Origin: Candidatus Kaiserbacteria bacterium
GTDB taxonomy: Bacteria; Patescibacteriota; Minisyncoccia; Phycocordibacterales; UBA2100
Length of the DNA stretch: 9,752 nt
Direction: 5' to 3'
Assembly: GCA_019247335.1 (NCBI GenBank)
Contig: JAFAPB010000017.1
Coordinates: 1-9,752, forward strand
Below, in pieces: positions 1 through 4,625 of this stretch. Both the position numbers and the translations under genes were made by a program. Below the pieces are notes generated by a model. The model saw only the letters and a list, made by a program, of their open reading frames with translations, searched no databases and was not told where the DNA came from. Each line of letters starts with the position of its first letter. Position 1 is the stretch's first letter.

Positions 1-391
1 CGCGCCGATCCACTTCGCCTGCGCCGGCGAGCAAGAGAACGACGAGAAAGTCGAGGATGATGATGTCGACGAGTGCGATGAATATTGCATGGAATCCGAA
101 GAAGAAGACGGGCCACGCGGCGTTCAGCAAGAGGTGCGCGATGAAAAGCGGCACCCATCCGCGGAATTCGCTTGCATATTCGTCTTCCTCCCAGACGATC
201 CAGAGGGCGACCGACATGAGGAAATAAAGAATAAGCCAGACGACGGGGAAGGCGTATTTGGTCGGCGTGAGCGAGGGTTTGATGAGCATGTCGTACCAGC
301 TGCCGCTTCCGGTCTGGACGAAAAGGGAACCCAGAAATCCCGCGCCGTAGCACAGGAGGAACGAGAGGCCCATACGAATATATGAGCGCAT
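1..391 (-). CDS. TspO/MBR family membrane protein (partial, C-terminus off the left edge)
   Basis: Reading the complement from the ATG at 391-389 gives 130 codons open to the window edge. The protein is very hydrophobic, with four predicted membrane segments in view. It shows the family pattern: WYDMLIKPSLTP near residues 37-48, then FPVVWLILYFLM, an HLLLNAAWPVFFF stretch, and a further hydrophobic helix. TspO/MBR proteins are five-helix membrane proteins of about 150-160 residues that bind tetrapyrroles and cholesterol-like ligands; the fifth helix would lie outside the window. An in-frame ATG at residue 7 is an alternative start. The first ATG is preferred because a TTGACA-N17-ATTAAT promoter lies 6 nt before it. 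No Shine-Dalgarno is visible. The physiological ligand in a CPR-type cell is unknown. Confidence 0.88.
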   Translation of the reverse strand, partial: MRSYIRMGLSFLLCYGAGFLGSLFVQTGSGSWYDMLIKPSLTPTKYAFPVVWLILYFLMSVALWIVWEEDEYASEFRGWVPLFIAHLLLNAAWPVFFFGFHAIFIALVDIIILDFLVVLLLAGAGEVDRR

Positions 392-397
392 CTTCAA

Positions 398-426
398 ATT
401 AATGCGGGAAAGCAAAATAGTGTCAA
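398..426 (-). promoter_or_regulatory. Promoter of the TspO-family gene, apparently leaderless
   Basis: On the minus strand TTGACA (426-421, consensus -35), a 17-bp spacer and ATTAAT (403-398, 4 of 6 matches to the -10) are followed after only 6 nt by the ATG at 391. Predicted transcription would begin at or within a base or two of the start codon. The sites are read directly; the promoter function is inferred. Confidence 0.65.
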
Positions 427-464
427 GCGCGCAGAAAGGATATGGGCTGCACTCAGCGCAATTC

Positions 465-493
465 TTGAGTATTACAGCCTTTTAAGCGATAAT
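465..493 (+). promoter_or_regulatory. Promoter for tRNA-Val
   Basis: TTGAGT (465-470), a 17-bp spacer and GATAAT (488-493) form a sigma70-type promoter with 4 of 6 and 5 of 6 matches. Transcription would begin near 500, leaving a 5' leader of about 75 nt before tRNA-Val. No better -10 is seen between 515 and 576. Confidence 0.6.
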
Positions 494-498
494 CGCGC

Positions 499-514
499 AA
501 CGCACCCTTAGCTC
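499..514 (+). repeat. Direct copy of the tRNA-Val 5' end
   Basis: These 16 bases (AACGCACCCTTAGCTC) are identical to 574-589, which is the 3-base flank plus the whole 5' acceptor strand and the start of the D-arm of tRNA-Val. The copy is not followed by the rest of a tRNA, so it is a fragment and not a second gene. It sits at the predicted transcription start. Between the copies, 515-571 can form a stem-loop (CTGT 515-518 with ACAG 568-571, GCGCTTT 520-526 with AAAGCGC 556-562). Confidence 0.8.
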
Positions 515-576
515 CTGTGGCGCTTTGATTGCAAGAGTGGCTGGGGAACGCGTAGAAAGCGCTGGAGACAGAGAAC

Positions 577-650
577 GCACCCTTAGCTCAGTTGGTTAGA
601 GCGTTCGATTCACATTCGAAAGGTCGAAGGTTCGAATCCTTCAGGGTGCA
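577..650 (+). tRNA. tRNA-Val(CAC)
   Basis: A complete 74-nt cloverleaf: acceptor GCACCCT/AGGGTGC, D-stem GCTC/GAGC, anticodon stem TTCGA/TCGAA with loop TTCACAT (anticodon CAC, reads GUG), and T-arm GAAGG/CCTTC with loop TTCGAAT. The discriminator is A650. Only CC (651-652) follows and then G, so the terminal A of CCA must be added enzymatically. Confidence 0.97.
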
Positions 651-656
651 CCGGGG

Positions 657-662
657 TATAAT
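657..662 (+). promoter_or_regulatory. -10 element of tRNA-Pro(CGG)
   Basis: A perfect TATAAT lies 4 bp after the encoded CC of tRNA-Val. The -35 would fall inside the tRNA-Val T-arm and is not recognisable. Initiation about 7 nt downstream would begin at 669-670, exactly where the long inverted repeat around tRNA-Pro begins. The tRNA may also be co-transcribed with tRNA-Val. Confidence 0.5.
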
Positions 663-669
663 CACCTCG

Positions 670-771
670 CGAAGAAGTTTTTTGCCGGGCCGTAGTATAC
701 CGGTAGTACGTGCGCTTCGGGTGCGTAAAGACCGGGTTCGATTCCCGGCGGCCCGACAAAAGACTTCTTCG
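670..771. repeat. 15-bp inverted repeat enclosing tRNA-Pro(CGG)
   Basis: Bases 670-684 pair with 757-771 over 15 consecutive positions: 14 Watson-Crick pairs plus one G-U at 679/762. The arms abut the tRNA, separated from its acceptor stem only by C685 opposite the discriminator A756. In RNA this stacks a 15-bp leader-trailer helix on the 7-bp acceptor stem. Confidence 0.85.
686..756 (+). tRNA. tRNA-Pro(CGG)
   Basis: A complete 71-nt cloverleaf: acceptor CGGGCCG/CGGCCCG with C1-G72 as is usual for bacterial tRNA-Pro, D-stem GTAT/GTAC, anticodon stem TGCGC/GCGTA with loop TTCGGGT (anticodon CGG, reads CCG), and T-arm CCGGG/CCCGG with loop TTCGATT. The discriminator is A756. CCA is not encoded. 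The gene is flanked by the unusual 15-bp inverted repeat at 670-684/757-771. Confidence 0.96.
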
Positions 772-818
772 AACGACGGGCGCGTGTAGTGTAGAGCAAG
801 CTGCGCCTTAGTAATAGA

Positions 819-889
819 CGGGCTGTCGTATAGTGGTAGTACGCAAGCATGGGGTGCTTGTAGCCCGAGTTCGATTCTCGGCAGCCCGA
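819..889 (+). tRNA. tRNA-Pro(GGG)
   Basis: A complete 71-nt cloverleaf: acceptor CGGGCTG/CAGCCCG, D-stem GTAT/GTAC, anticodon stem CAAGC/GCTTG with loop ATGGGGT (anticodon GGG, reads CCC and CCU), and T-arm CCGAG/CTCGG with loop TTCGATT. The discriminator is A889 and no CCA is encoded. Its architecture matches the tRNA-Pro(CGG) 62 bp upstream. A weak GGCGC/GCGCC stem (779-783/803-807) lies between the two genes. An open frame for prs begins inside this tRNA but is not used as the start. Confidence 0.97.
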
Positions 890-899
890 AAGAAGCGTG

Positions 900-905
900 T
901 ATACT
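900..905 (+). promoter_or_regulatory. -10 element of prs
   Basis: TATACT (5 of 6 matches to TATAAT) lies 14 nt before the prs ATG at 920 and 10 nt after tRNA-Pro(GGG). No clear -35 is seen; it would fall in the tRNA T-arm. The predicted leader is about 8 nt with no Shine-Dalgarno. Confidence 0.5.
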
Positions 906-919
906 GTCTAACTATCGAT

Positions 920-1876
920 ATGGACTTCCGCATCTTCAGCTTGGGCTCCAATGATGGACTCGCAGCTGCGATGGCGAAGCGCGCGGGCACCTCGCTCGGC
1001 GCGATCAAATGCAAGACATTCGCCGATGGCGAAGAGTACGTGCAGTTCGAAGAGAATTTGCGCGGCCGCAATATTTACATCGTGCAGTCGACCAACGGCG
1101 CGGCGTCGAATTGGATGCGGCTTTTTCTTGCGATCGATGCCGCGCGACGCGCGGACGCCAACGACATCACCGCCGTCATTCCATATTTCGGCTATTCGCG
1201 GCAGGACCGCAAATCAAAACCGCGCGAGCCGATCTCCGCGCGCGTGATGACGACGATCCTCGAGTCGCTCGGCACGCGGCGCCTGCTTACTATGGACCTG
1301 CACAACGACGCGATCGGCGGATTTTTCAGGAAGACGCTGCTCGACTACCTCTACGCGCGGCCAGTTTTCATTTCGCATTTCCAGGAAAGCTTCAAGGACA
1401 CGCTCGACAAAGACGACCTCGTGGTCGTCTCCCCGGACGCGGGCGGCGTGGTGCGCGCGCAGAGCTATGCGAAGCGTCTCATGAAATCCGCCGACCTCGC
1501 GATCATTCACAAGGAACGCGATATCCCGAATCAGATCGCTCGCATGAAATTGATCGGCGACGTCTCCGGCAAAGTAGCGCTCATCGTCGACGACATTGCG
1601 GATACGTGCGGCACGCTCTCCCGCGCTGCGGCACTGCTTGCGGAAAACGGCGCGCGCGAAGTGTACGCGATGGCCTCGCACGGTGTTCTCTCGGGCCCGG
1701 CCAATGACAATCTCGAGAACTCCGTCATCAAGAAACTTTTTATCACGGACACTATCAGTTCCGATCGTCCGTTGAGCGAGAAGATCGAGGTCGTCTCGGT
1801 AGGGGACATTTTCGGCGATGCTATCCACCGCATCGAAAGCGGCGAGTCGCTCTCGGCGCTTTTCGAAGCCGAGTAG
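920..1876 (+). CDS. prs: Ribose-phosphate pyrophosphokinase (PRPP synthetase)
   Basis: This 318-residue protein has the usual length of bacterial class I PRPP synthetases, which convert ribose 5-phosphate and ATP to PRPP and AMP for nucleotide synthesis. Visible signatures are FADGE (residues 34-38), IPYFGYSRQDRK (87-98, ATP-binding region), MDLHNDAIGGFF (125-136, the conserved metal/catalytic His 128), SPDAGGVVRA, and the PRPP-binding loop VDDIADTCGTL (223-233). The open frame extends 29 codons upstream into tRNA-Pro(GGG). The ATG at 920 is chosen because it begins directly with the family N-terminus (FRIFSLGSND) and follows a TATACT. No Shine-Dalgarno is present. The catalytic regions appear intact, and 21 bp separate it from tRNA-Arg. 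Confidence 0.95.
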   Translation: MDFRIFSLGSNDGLAAAMAKRAGTSLGAIKCKTFADGEEYVQFEENLRGRNIYIVQSTNGAASNWMRLFLAIDAARRADANDITAVIPYFGYSRQDRKSKPREPISARVMTTILESLGTRRLLTMDLHNDAIGGFFRKTLLDYLYARPVFISHFQESFKDTLDKDDLVVVSPDAGGVVRAQSYAKRLMKSADLAIIHKERDIPNQIARMKLIGDVSGKVALIVDDIADTCGTLSRAAALLAENGAREVYAMASHGVLSGPANDNLENSVIKKLFITDTISSDRPLSEKIEVVSVGDIFGDAIHRIESGESLSALFEAE

Positions 1877-1880
1877 GAAA

Positions 1881-1889
1881 TGCTACCCT
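1881..1889 (+). promoter_or_regulatory. Extended -10 of tRNA-Arg
   Basis: TGcTACCCT (TGn plus a 4 of 6 match to the -10) ends 8 nt before the tRNA 5' end, so the transcript would start about one or two bases before the mature tRNA. It is nearly identical to TGcTACACT before the next protein gene. There is no good -35. Confidence 0.45.
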
Positions 1890-1897
1890 GCATCGAC

Positions 1898-1969
1898 CCT
1901 CCCGTCGTTCAATGGATAGGATAGCCCCCTCCGAAGGGGCCGATGTAGGTTCGACTCCTGCCGGGAGGA
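1898..1969 (+). tRNA. tRNA-Arg(CCG)
   Basis: A complete 72-nt cloverleaf: acceptor CCTCCCG/CGGGAGG, D-stem GTTC/GGAT with wobble pairs, anticodon stem GCCCC/GGGGC with loop CTCCGAA (anticodon CCG, reads CGG), and T-arm GTAGG/CCTGC with loop TTCGACT. The discriminator is A1969 and CCA is not encoded. It stands alone between prs and the cysteine-rich protein gene. Confidence 0.96.
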
Positions 1970-1991
1970 ATCGCGACGCTTTAAAAGAATT

Positions 1992-2000
1992 TGCTACACT
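1992..2000 (+). promoter_or_regulatory. Extended -10 directly before the 2007 start
   Basis: TGcTACACT is an extended -10 (TGn at 1992-1994, hexamer 1995-2000) and ends 6 nt before the ATG at 2007. Initiation at the normal distance would start the mRNA at the A of the ATG. No Shine-Dalgarno is possible in such a transcript. Confidence 0.55.
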
Positions 2001-2006
2001 ATCGCC

Positions 2007-2501
2007 ATGCATTCAGAACTCAAAACCGTAAATTTAATCGGCATCCTCATTGTGCTGTGCATCATCGCGGGACTTCTTCTCGCGCTTTCTAATACGGCAC
2101 GGGAACAGCGGCTGTTTTCGATCAGCTCATACGACGACTGTGTGAGAGCTGGGTATCCCGTCATGGATTCATATCCTTCGCAGTGCCGCACACCCGACGG
2201 TCGTACATTCACGAATCCCAACGAGCAAGTGACTATGCCGAATGCATCGAGCACGCAGCCGATCACCGCGAATGGTTGCCAAGTAGGAGGCTGTAGCGGG
2301 CAGCTCTGCGGGGAGGCAGGAGAGGATCTTGTCTCGAATTGTGAGTACCGCCCCGAGTACGCATGCTATCAAAAGTATTCGATGTGCGAACGACAGGCCA
2401 ACGGCAAATGCGGTTGGACGCCGAATGCGTCGCTCTCTCAGTGCCTCTCAAATCCTGCATCGTCTAAAACGCCGCCCGCACCGCCTGCCCAAAGCAATTG
2501 A
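2007..2501 (+). CDS. Membrane-anchored eight-cysteine-cluster protein
   Basis: The 164-residue product has one N-terminal membrane segment (about residues 10-27) and an extracytoplasmic remainder. Residues 41-70 contain DDCVRAGYPVMDSYPSQC, with Cys45 and Cys60, followed by RTPDGRTF; this short module recurs in CPR secreted proteins. Residues 91-146 hold exactly eight cysteines (91, 96, 101, 112, 120, 127, 135, 146) in a GCSGQLC...CGW pattern like that of proteins annotated as eight-cysteine-cluster domain. The tail is a Pro/Ala/Ser-rich linker. A disulfide-stabilised surface domain is inferred; its ligand and role are unknown. The start is fixed by the membrane segment and an extended -10 six bases upstream. 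tRNA-Ala follows 24 bp after the stop. Confidence 0.85.
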   Translation: MHSELKTVNLIGILIVLCIIAGLLLALSNTAREQRLFSISSYDDCVRAGYPVMDSYPSQCRTPDGRTFTNPNEQVTMPNASSTQPITANGCQVGGCSGQLCGEAGEDLVSNCEYRPEYACYQKYSMCERQANGKCGWTPNASLSQCLSNPASSKTPPAPPAQSN

Positions 2502-2505
2502 TATT

Positions 2506-2514
2506 TGATAGGAT
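2506..2514 (+). promoter_or_regulatory. Extended -10 of tRNA-Ala
   Basis: TGaTAGGAT lies 11 nt before the tRNA-Ala 5' end, giving a predicted leader of about 5 nt. The hexamer matches TATAAT at 4 of 6 positions and carries an upstream TG. There is no clear -35. Confidence 0.4.
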
Positions 2515-2525
2515 ACGAGCGTTCA

Positions 2526-2596
2526 GGGCCTATAGTTCAGCGGTAGAATGCGTCCATGGCATGGACGAGGTCCGGGTTCGACTCCCGGTAGGTCCA
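2526..2596 (+). tRNA. tRNA-Ala(GGC)
   Basis: A complete 71-nt cloverleaf: acceptor GGGCCTA/TAGGTCC including the G3-U70 wobble that identifies alanine tRNAs, D-stem GTTC/GAAT, anticodon stem CGTCC/GGACG with loop ATGGCAT (anticodon GGC, reads GCC and GCU), and T-arm CCGGG/CCCGG with loop TTCGACT. The discriminator is A2596 and no CCA is encoded. The guaA stop codon on the other strand is only 5 bp away and no terminator separates them. Confidence 0.97.
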
Positions 2597-2601
2597 CTGA
2601 T

Positions 2602-4200
2602 TCAGCCCCACTCAATAGTTGAAGGCGGTTTGTCGGAGATGCGGTAGACCACCGCGCCGACTTCGCGCACTTCGTTGGTGATGCGGCGCGAGACCTTGTC
2701 GAGAAATTCGTAGGGCAGTTGTGCGAAGCGCGCGGTGAAGCCGTTCACGCTCCAGACGGCCCAGAGCGCGACCACGCGGCCGAGGCCTGCGCCGTCGCCC
2801 TTGCTCTCCGTATGCATTGAATGGGTGATCGTCGCGCCGGCCTGCCAAACACTTTGATAGAGATCCGCGGCGCGCAATTCTTCTATATAAATGCCGTCGA
2901 CCGCGCGGGCGACGCGAAGCGTCTCTGCATTTACCTCGCCCTCGATGCGGACGATAAGCCCTGGGCCGGGAAATGGATGCCGCACGAGTAGATCTTCCGG
3001 CACGCCGATATCGCGTCCGATCGAGCGCGCGGAGTCTTTTACCTGATCTTCGAGCGGCGCGATCTCCGGCACAAAGAACCCGAGGTTGGTATTGTGGTGG
3101 ACTTTGATCTCGGCGACGCGAGCGCCGGTCGCGTGTCCATGACCGCTTTCACGCAGATCCGTGTAGAGCGTGCCCTGTGCGATAAAATCTGCGCCGAATT
3201 CCTTGATCTTTTCTTCAAGCACTTCTTTGTAAATACCACGCATCGCCATTCGCTTCTCACGCATTTCGCGCTTGCCCGCGAGCGCTTCGAGGAATTTATC
3301 CGTGGCGTCGACGATCTCGACCTCGATCCAGTCTTCGTTGCCGAAATATTTGCGCACATAGGCTTCGTCGTCGGGCCGGTCTATCCCGCGGATATACACC
3401 CCTTTGATGGAACCGCCCTTGCTCTCTAGAGCATCCTTCAGAAGGTAGGCCACGACCGATGAATCCGACCCGCCGGAGAGTGCGATCAGCACTTTCTTGC
3501 CTTCGAGCTGCTTTCTCAATTCTGTAACTTTGCGCTCCGCGACCGAGTGAGCAGGGAAACGATCGGTGATACCGCAAATGGCCACAAAATTCTCGTACAT
3601 TTTCTCGCCGAATTCCGTATCACTGACCTCCGGATGGAATTGCACGCCCCACAGATGATCTTTGCGACCGGCGGCGACCGGTGCGTTGTCGGTCGCCCCA
3701 AGATTTTCGAGTGCAGAACCTTCTTCGATTGAGTCGCCATGCGTTTCGAGGACCATGCTCTGCTCTGGAATATCCGCAAACAACGGGTCTTCACCGCGCT
3801 TCTTGAATGTGTGCACGCCGAACTCGCGCTTTTCGTGCGGCGTTACCTTCGCGCCGACATGTTTCGCCCACATCTGGAAACCGAGACAGATGCCGAGCGT
3901 CGCAATATCGAGATCGAATATTGTGTTATCAAACGGCGGCGGCTCATCGTGCACCGATGCCGGGCCGCCGGAGAGAATGATGCCCGCGGGCGCAACTTTT
4001 TTTACATCTTCAGCTGTCACAGTCGCCGGGTCGGCGACGAGACAGAAAACGCCGAGCTTTGCCAAGCGTTGGACGATCAGATGATCGAACTGCGATCCCA
4101 TCGAGAAAAGGAGGATGAAATGCTTCGTATTGCGCACGCGCAACTCTTCTGCAAGCGACTCAAGGGTCTCCGCATCTGCGCGCTTGAAGATGCTCAACAT
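2602..4200 (-). CDS. guaA: GMP synthase (glutamine-hydrolysing)
   Basis: This 532-residue protein converts XMP, ATP and glutamine to GMP. The class I glutamine amidotransferase domain spans about residues 27-210, with catalytic Cys105 in GICLGFQ and His189/Glu191 in VQFHPEV. The ATP-pyrophosphatase domain has its P-loop at SGGSDSS (242-248). The C-terminal dimerisation domain shows LVRHPFPGPGL and ends in KPPSTIEWG. Compared with typical GuaA there is an N-terminal extension of about 25 residues before the first strand, the usual DFGSQY is FSMGSQF, and the P-loop has Ser245 where Val is usual. None of these removes a known catalytic residue. The start at 4200 is preceded after 6 nt by an extended -10. 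It is divergent from the coiled-coil ORF and convergent with tRNA-Ala. Confidence 0.95.
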   Translation of the reverse strand: MLSIFKRADAETLESLAEELRVRNTKHFILLFSMGSQFDHLIVQRLAKLGVFCLVADPATVTAEDVKKVAPAGIILSGGPASVHDEPPPFDNTIFDLDIATLGICLGFQMWAKHVGAKVTPHEKREFGVHTFKKRGEDPLFADIPEQSMVLETHGDSIEEGSALENLGATDNAPVAAGRKDHLWGVQFHPEVSDTEFGEKMYENFVAICGITDRFPAHSVAERKVTELRKQLEGKKVLIALSGGSDSSVVAYLLKDALESKGGSIKGVYIRGIDRPDDEAYVRKYFGNEDWIEVEIVDATDKFLEALAGKREMREKRMAMRGIYKEVLEEKIKEFGADFIAQGTLYTDLRESGHGHATGARVAEIKVHHNTNLGFFVPEIAPLEDQVKDSARSIGRDIGVPEDLLVRHPFPGPGLIVRIEGEVNAETLRVARAVDGIYIEELRAADLYQSVWQAGATITHSMHTESKGDGAGLGRVVALWAVWSVNGFTARFAQLPYEFLDKVSRRITNEVREVGAVVYRISDKPPSTIEWG

Positions 4201-4206
4201 TGAAGG

Positions 4207-4215
4207 ATGGTATCA
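4207..4215 (-). promoter_or_regulatory. Extended -10 of guaA, apparently leaderless
   Basis: On the minus strand TGaTACCAT ends 6 nt before the guaA ATG, the same geometry as at 1992-2000. No -35 match is seen at the expected place (4230-4235). It lies in the 52-bp divergent gap that also holds the promoter of the 4253 ORF. Confidence 0.5.
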
Positions 4216-4239
4216 CGCGAGCGCACAGCGTGCCCGCGA

Positions 4240-4245
4240 TATACT
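4240..4245 (+). promoter_or_regulatory. -10 element of the coiled-coil ORF
   Basis: TATACT (5 of 6) ends 7 nt before the ATG at 4253, so initiation would fall at or one base from the start codon. A GGAG lies only 3 nt before the ATG, too close for a normal Shine-Dalgarno. Confidence 0.5.
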
Positions 4246-4252
4246 GGAGTGC

Positions 4253-4561
4253 ATGGAGCGCTTCAGCAGCCGCATCGAGCCCGAGGAGCCAGGTCGGAAA
4301 ATGCACGGCGTCGATGCCCAGCTTGCTGGCAGTAAAGAAAAAGCGAAGCCGGTCGCAAGGCAGCTCGCCGAGCTCGAACTCTCTATCGCCATACTGCGCG
4401 CGACAGGAAGTGAGACGGAATCAAAAAAACTTGCTGAAATGGAAGAACAAGCTGACTTTATGCGCGGCTCACTGCAGAAGTCTGCGAAGGCTGCGGATGC
4501 CTTGGAAGATTATCGTGAGCGACTTCTCGGGCAACTCGCGCCGAAAAACCGTCTTCAATAG
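4253..4561 (+). CDS. Small hypothetical coiled-coil protein
   Basis: A 102-residue ORF, not recognised as a member of any named family. It is hydrophilic and rich in Glu, Lys, Ala and Leu, and has no signal peptide or membrane segment. Residues 28-50 and 54-95 have the spacing of amphipathic helices (ARQLAELELSIAIL, then KKLAEMEEQADFM), separated by a short GSET turn, suggesting a helical hairpin or coiled coil. The open frame extends upstream to 4115, overlapping guaA antisense. The ATG at 4253 is chosen because it follows a TATACT by 7 nt and lies outside guaA. The gene ends 9 bp before a strong hairpin. A cytoplasmic structural or partner-binding role is only a guess. Confidence 0.65.
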   Translation: MERFSSRIEPEEPGRKMHGVDAQLAGSKEKAKPVARQLAELELSIAILRATGSETESKKLAEMEEQADFMRGSLQKSAKAADALEDYRERLLGQLAPKNRLQ

Positions 4562-4570
4562 AAAAAGAAT

Positions 4571-4599
4571 GATCCTCCGCGAGCGAGCCGCGGAGGATC
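4571..4599. terminator. Bidirectional intrinsic terminator
   Basis: A perfect 11-bp stem (4571-4581 with 4589-4599, GATCCTCCGCG) closes a 7-nt loop. On the minus strand it is followed by ATTCTTTTTCTATT, a good U-tract for ending the transglycosylase transcript. On the plus strand it is followed by TGTTTGG, a weaker tract for ending the coiled-coil ORF. It sits between two convergent genes, as expected. Confidence 0.85.
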
Positions 4600-4625
4600 T
4601 GTTTGGTGCGTCCGTACCTCCATCA

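Noticed and set aside
89..385. 98-codon plus-strand open frame
   Set aside because: It is antisense to the TspO-family gene, whose protein has clear family motifs; the plus-strand translation is charged and featureless.
499..573. A second, degenerate tRNA gene
   Set aside because: Only the first 16 bases match tRNA-Val; no T-arm or 3' acceptor strand follows, so it is a fragment.
833..919. 29-codon upstream extension of prs
   Set aside because: It lies within tRNA-Pro(GGG) and its promoter; the family N-terminus begins at the ATG at 920.
1214..1828. 204-codon minus-strand open frame
   Set aside because: Antisense shadow of prs; composition reflects the complement of GC-rich codons.
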